Source of the DNA: Balneolaceae bacterium
GTDB lineage: Bacteria; Bacteroidota; Rhodothermia; Balneolales; Balneolaceae
Assembly (NCBI GenBank): GCA_007117235.1
Contig: SKGY01000011.1
Coordinates: forward strand, 1-8,615
Direction: 5' to 3'
Length of the DNA: 8,615 nt
Positions 6,762-8,615 of this stretch are shown here, in pieces. A program made the position numbers and the translations under genes. The notes under the pieces are model-generated. The model had not been told where the DNA came from, did not search any database, and was given only the letters and a program-made list of their open reading frames with translations. The stretch's first letter is position 1. Each line of letters starts with the position of its first letter.

Positions 6762-8243
6762 CTACATCGGGAAAATATTCAACAGTATGCCTACAATTGC
6801 TGCATTGGCAAAGCCGATTACAATCAAGCTGACTGCTAAAATAGATGTTGGCCAAAACATACTGGCTTTAACTTCATTGTATTCAGCATCTGCAGGCTTT
6901 TTCTGGCCTTTATCTGGGTTCATCATGTAAACTTTTTCAAGCATTCTGAAGAAGTAAACAGCATTCAATAATGAGCTGATTAAAATTACAGCGAGAAACA
7001 GCCAGTTGCTGTTATCGATAGTTCCCAGAGCTAAATACCACTTGCTAAAAAATCCTGCGAGGGGTGGGAGTCCCACCATCGAAATTGCCGCAATAGAGAA
7101 TGATGCCATCGTCCATGGATATTTCTTTCGATAACTATCGTCAAAAAGACTGATATCAGAATGACCCTCTTTCATCCTGATATTACCTGCAATCATGAAC
7201 AGACATGCTTTCATAATTGCATGATTGAGTACGTGCAACATGGCTCCGGCAAAACCCAAGGGATTCGCAAGACTCAAACCCATTATGATGTAACCAATTT
7301 GAGAAACACTACTGTAAGCGAGCATTCTCTTCATTTCTGTCTGGGCAATCGCCATTATGGAGCCATAAAGAATTCCGATACAGGCCAGCACTCCGACAAT
7401 GTAAGAGAGTGGTGCAACAGCATCAGTCAGCTCAATTCCAAAAAGCCATAGTATAATTCTGAACAGGATATAGGCAGCAACCTTTGTACCGATTGGTGCA
7501 ATCAGAGCTGTTGAACTGGTTGCTGCATAGGTATATGAGTCGGGCAGCCAGCCGTGCATTGGAAACAGCGCAGCTTTCACACCAATTCCAACTATCATCA
7601 GAATAAGTGCAGCTACTACAGCAGGGCTCTCTGCATAGACCGGCAACATGGCTGTCATGTCTATAATGTTCAGCGTACCGGTAACGGTGTATAGAAATCC
7701 AACGCCAAGCAGGTAGAGTGTACCACCGGCAGTACCGATAATTAGATATCTGAAGGCAGCATAAGGAGCTTGTTTTTCGCCAATCGCTATAAGGGCGTAA
7801 CCTGAAAGTGAGGCAATCTCAAGAAAAACGTAGAGGTTGAAAAGGTCACCGGTCATCACCATGCCATTAAAACCAAGCATCATTAACATGGCTAAAGCAT
7901 AATATGGCATCACTTTTTGCGGAAACTCACTTCTTGCGGGCAATCCTGAGTAGATGAAGACGAAAAAGGCAACTGAATTAATTACCAGAATGAAAAATCC
8001 CGACAAGCCATCGTAAACAAATTCAATTCCGATTGGTGGCTCCCAACCGCCAAAAAAGTAGCGAATGGCTCCATGGTTAAGATATTGTACAAATCCCCAA
8101 AGAGATAAAACAGCTGCAATTCCTGAGCCCAGTACAGCGAGTGGTTGACAGAGCTCTCTTTTGTAGAGCCCGAAAGCCGGGATCAACATTGAGAAAAGCA
8201 AGAAAGTAATCGCTATAAGCGCTGGCAGATGGGTCTCAATCAT
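6762..8243 (-). CDS. mrpD: Na+/H+ antiporter subunit D (Mrp/Mnh type)
   Basis: Integral membrane protein (493 aa, the usual MrpD length, roughly 14 hydrophobic helices) that carries an antiport or proton path in the Mrp complex. All key residues are visible: TM5 Glu142 (GDLFNLYVFLEIASL), TM7 Lys223 and His230 (GVKAALFPMHGWLPDSY), TM8 Lys254 (IGTKVAAYILFR), MLHVLNHAIMKACLF (335-349, Lys345) and TM12 Lys401 (LAGFFSKWY). The GDLFNLYVFLEI block is typical of true MrpD, so this is the best candidate for the canonical D subunit of the three paralogues. Its ATG overlaps the stop of the MrpC-like gene as ATGA, supporting both the start and translational coupling. It ends with TAG, 59 nt before the second antiporter-like gene. 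Substrate (Na+, K+ or both, against H+) cannot be read from the sequence. Confidence 0.96.
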   Translation of the reverse strand: MIETHLPALIAITFLLFSMLIPAFGLYKRELCQPLAVLGSGIAAVLSLWGFVQYLNHGAIRYFFGGWEPPIGIEFVYDGLSGFFILVINSVAFFVFIYSGLPARSEFPQKVMPYYALAMLMMLGFNGMVMTGDLFNLYVFLEIASLSGYALIAIGEKQAPYAAFRYLIIGTAGGTLYLLGVGFLYTVTGTLNIIDMTAMLPVYAESPAVVAALILMIVGIGVKAALFPMHGWLPDSYTYAATSSTALIAPIGTKVAAYILFRIILWLFGIELTDAVAPLSYIVGVLACIGILYGSIMAIAQTEMKRMLAYSSVSQIGYIIMGLSLANPLGFAGAMLHVLNHAIMKACLFMIAGNIRMKEGHSDISLFDDSYRKKYPWTMASFSIAAISMVGLPPLAGFFSKWYLALGTIDNSNWLFLAVILISSLLNAVYFFRMLEKVYMMNPDKGQKKPADAEYNEVKASMFWPTSILAVSLIVIGFANAAIVGILLNIFPM

Positions 8244-8608
8244 TGAAATTGTTCTAACAGTTCTTGTTCGTCAAGTGTACCGTATCTGTTGTAGACGGCA
8301 ATCAGCAAAGTAAAAGCAACACCTAAGGTTGCAACTCCAACAACAATAGCAGTAAGCATTAGTGTATGAGGAAGTGGATTCAAGTAGTTAGCAACTTGAT
8401 CGACGGGTAAGTCAGGGTGAAGCACTGTCACTCCGGCTCCCCATTTGTTTGAAACAGATACGAAATAGAGCACAACGGATATCTGTAAAATTGCCAGCCC
8501 GATGGTTTTTTTGATCAGGTTCTTTTTGAAAAGGATACCGTACAGCCCAATACAGAGCAGTATGATGGTAAACCAGTACGCGTAGTGTCCTAAAAAGAAA
8601 TCAAGCAT
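8240..8608 (-). CDS. mrpC: Na+/H+ antiporter subunit C (Mrp/Mnh type, NuoK-like)
   Basis: Small membrane protein (122 aa) with three hydrophobic helices (about 9-27, 32-53 and 80-105), the layout of MrpC and complex I NuoK. The motifs GLYGILFKKNLIKKTIGL (21-38) and NPLPHTLMLTAIVVG (77-91) match the family. The membrane glutamates of NuoK helices 2 and 3 are absent (GLAILQ in helix 2, small and hydrophobic residues in helix 3), which points to MrpC and not complex I. The acidic tail TLDEQELLEQF is cytosolic in the usual topology. It links the antiporter-like subunits to the rest of the complex. Start is the ATG at 8608. Only 7 nt of upstream sequence is in the window (GAAGATT), with at most a very close, weak ribosome-binding site, so the upstream neighbour, expected to be another Mrp gene, cannot be seen. 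Its stop overlaps the mrpD start. Confidence 0.94.
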   Translation of the reverse strand: MLDFFLGHYAYWFTIILLCIGLYGILFKKNLIKKTIGLAILQISVVLYFVSVSNKWGAGVTVLHPDLPVDQVANYLNPLPHTLMLTAIVVGVATLGVAFTLLIAVYNRYGTLDEQELLEQFQ

Positions 8609-8615
8609 AATCTTC

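Noticed and set aside
6533..7451. Plus-strand frames of 61-96 codons across the two MrpD-like genes
   Set aside because: They are antisense shadows of membrane-protein genes and show no start context or protein motifs.
3298..8608. A complex I (nuoK-L-M-N) operon
   Set aside because: The small subunit lacks the two membrane glutamates of NuoK and has MrpC-like motifs, the first large subunit has the MrpD block GDLFNLYVFLEI, and no NuoH, NuoJ or redox subunit is present in the window.
1..8615. CRISPR array, tRNA, rRNA or riboswitch
   Set aside because: No regularly spaced repeats, cloverleaf-like segments or known riboswitch cores were noticed, and non-coding DNA totals only a few hundred bases.

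Overview
The window holds six genes, all on the minus strand, so in transcription order it reads from the high coordinates to the low ones. The protein sequences, the moderate base composition and the almost complete lack of strong Shine-Dalgarno sequences suggest a Bacteroidota-like bacterium, perhaps a Balneolota or Rhodothermota relative. This placement is an inference from memory of similar proteins, not a search result.

Positions 8608 down to 3298 hold the 3' part of an operon for a multi-subunit Mrp/Mnh-type cation/proton antiporter, a relative of the membrane arm of respiratory complex I. The order is a MrpC/NuoK-like subunit (122 aa), a MrpD-like subunit (493 aa), a second MrpD/NuoM-like subunit (495 aa), a 70-residue two-helix membrane protein, and a third, longer antiporter-like subunit (571 aa). 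Stop and start codons overlap by 4, 4 and 8 nt at three of the four junctions. The remaining junction has a 59-nt gap. This indicates one translationally coupled transcript that begins outside the window. No MrpA, B, E, F or G subunit is visible. Any present would most simply lie upstream, beyond position 8615.

The three large subunits keep most of the charged residues of the proton path: Glu in TM5, Lys in TM8 and Lys in TM12. In the third, the TM7 lysine is replaced by asparagine, and its C-terminus carries an amphipathic stretch and a final helix like the lateral-helix end of NuoL. The assembly may therefore be a three-pump Mrp/complex I hybrid with one altered channel.

Positions 2907-3297 are non-coding. 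They hold a weak hairpin just after the operon, an imperfect inverted repeat of about 32-nt arms (3033-3136), and possibly a weak ppc promoter.

Positions 2906 down to 114 encode phosphoenolpyruvate carboxylase (Ppc, 930 aa), the anaplerotic enzyme that uses bicarbonate to make oxaloacetate. Its catalytic motifs are intact, but two residues of the aspartate-inhibition site differ from the E. coli enzyme. A terminator-like hairpin with competing alternative pairings follows the gene. The antiporter and Ppc may be linked only by position. A link through pH or bicarbonate supply is conceivable but not shown.
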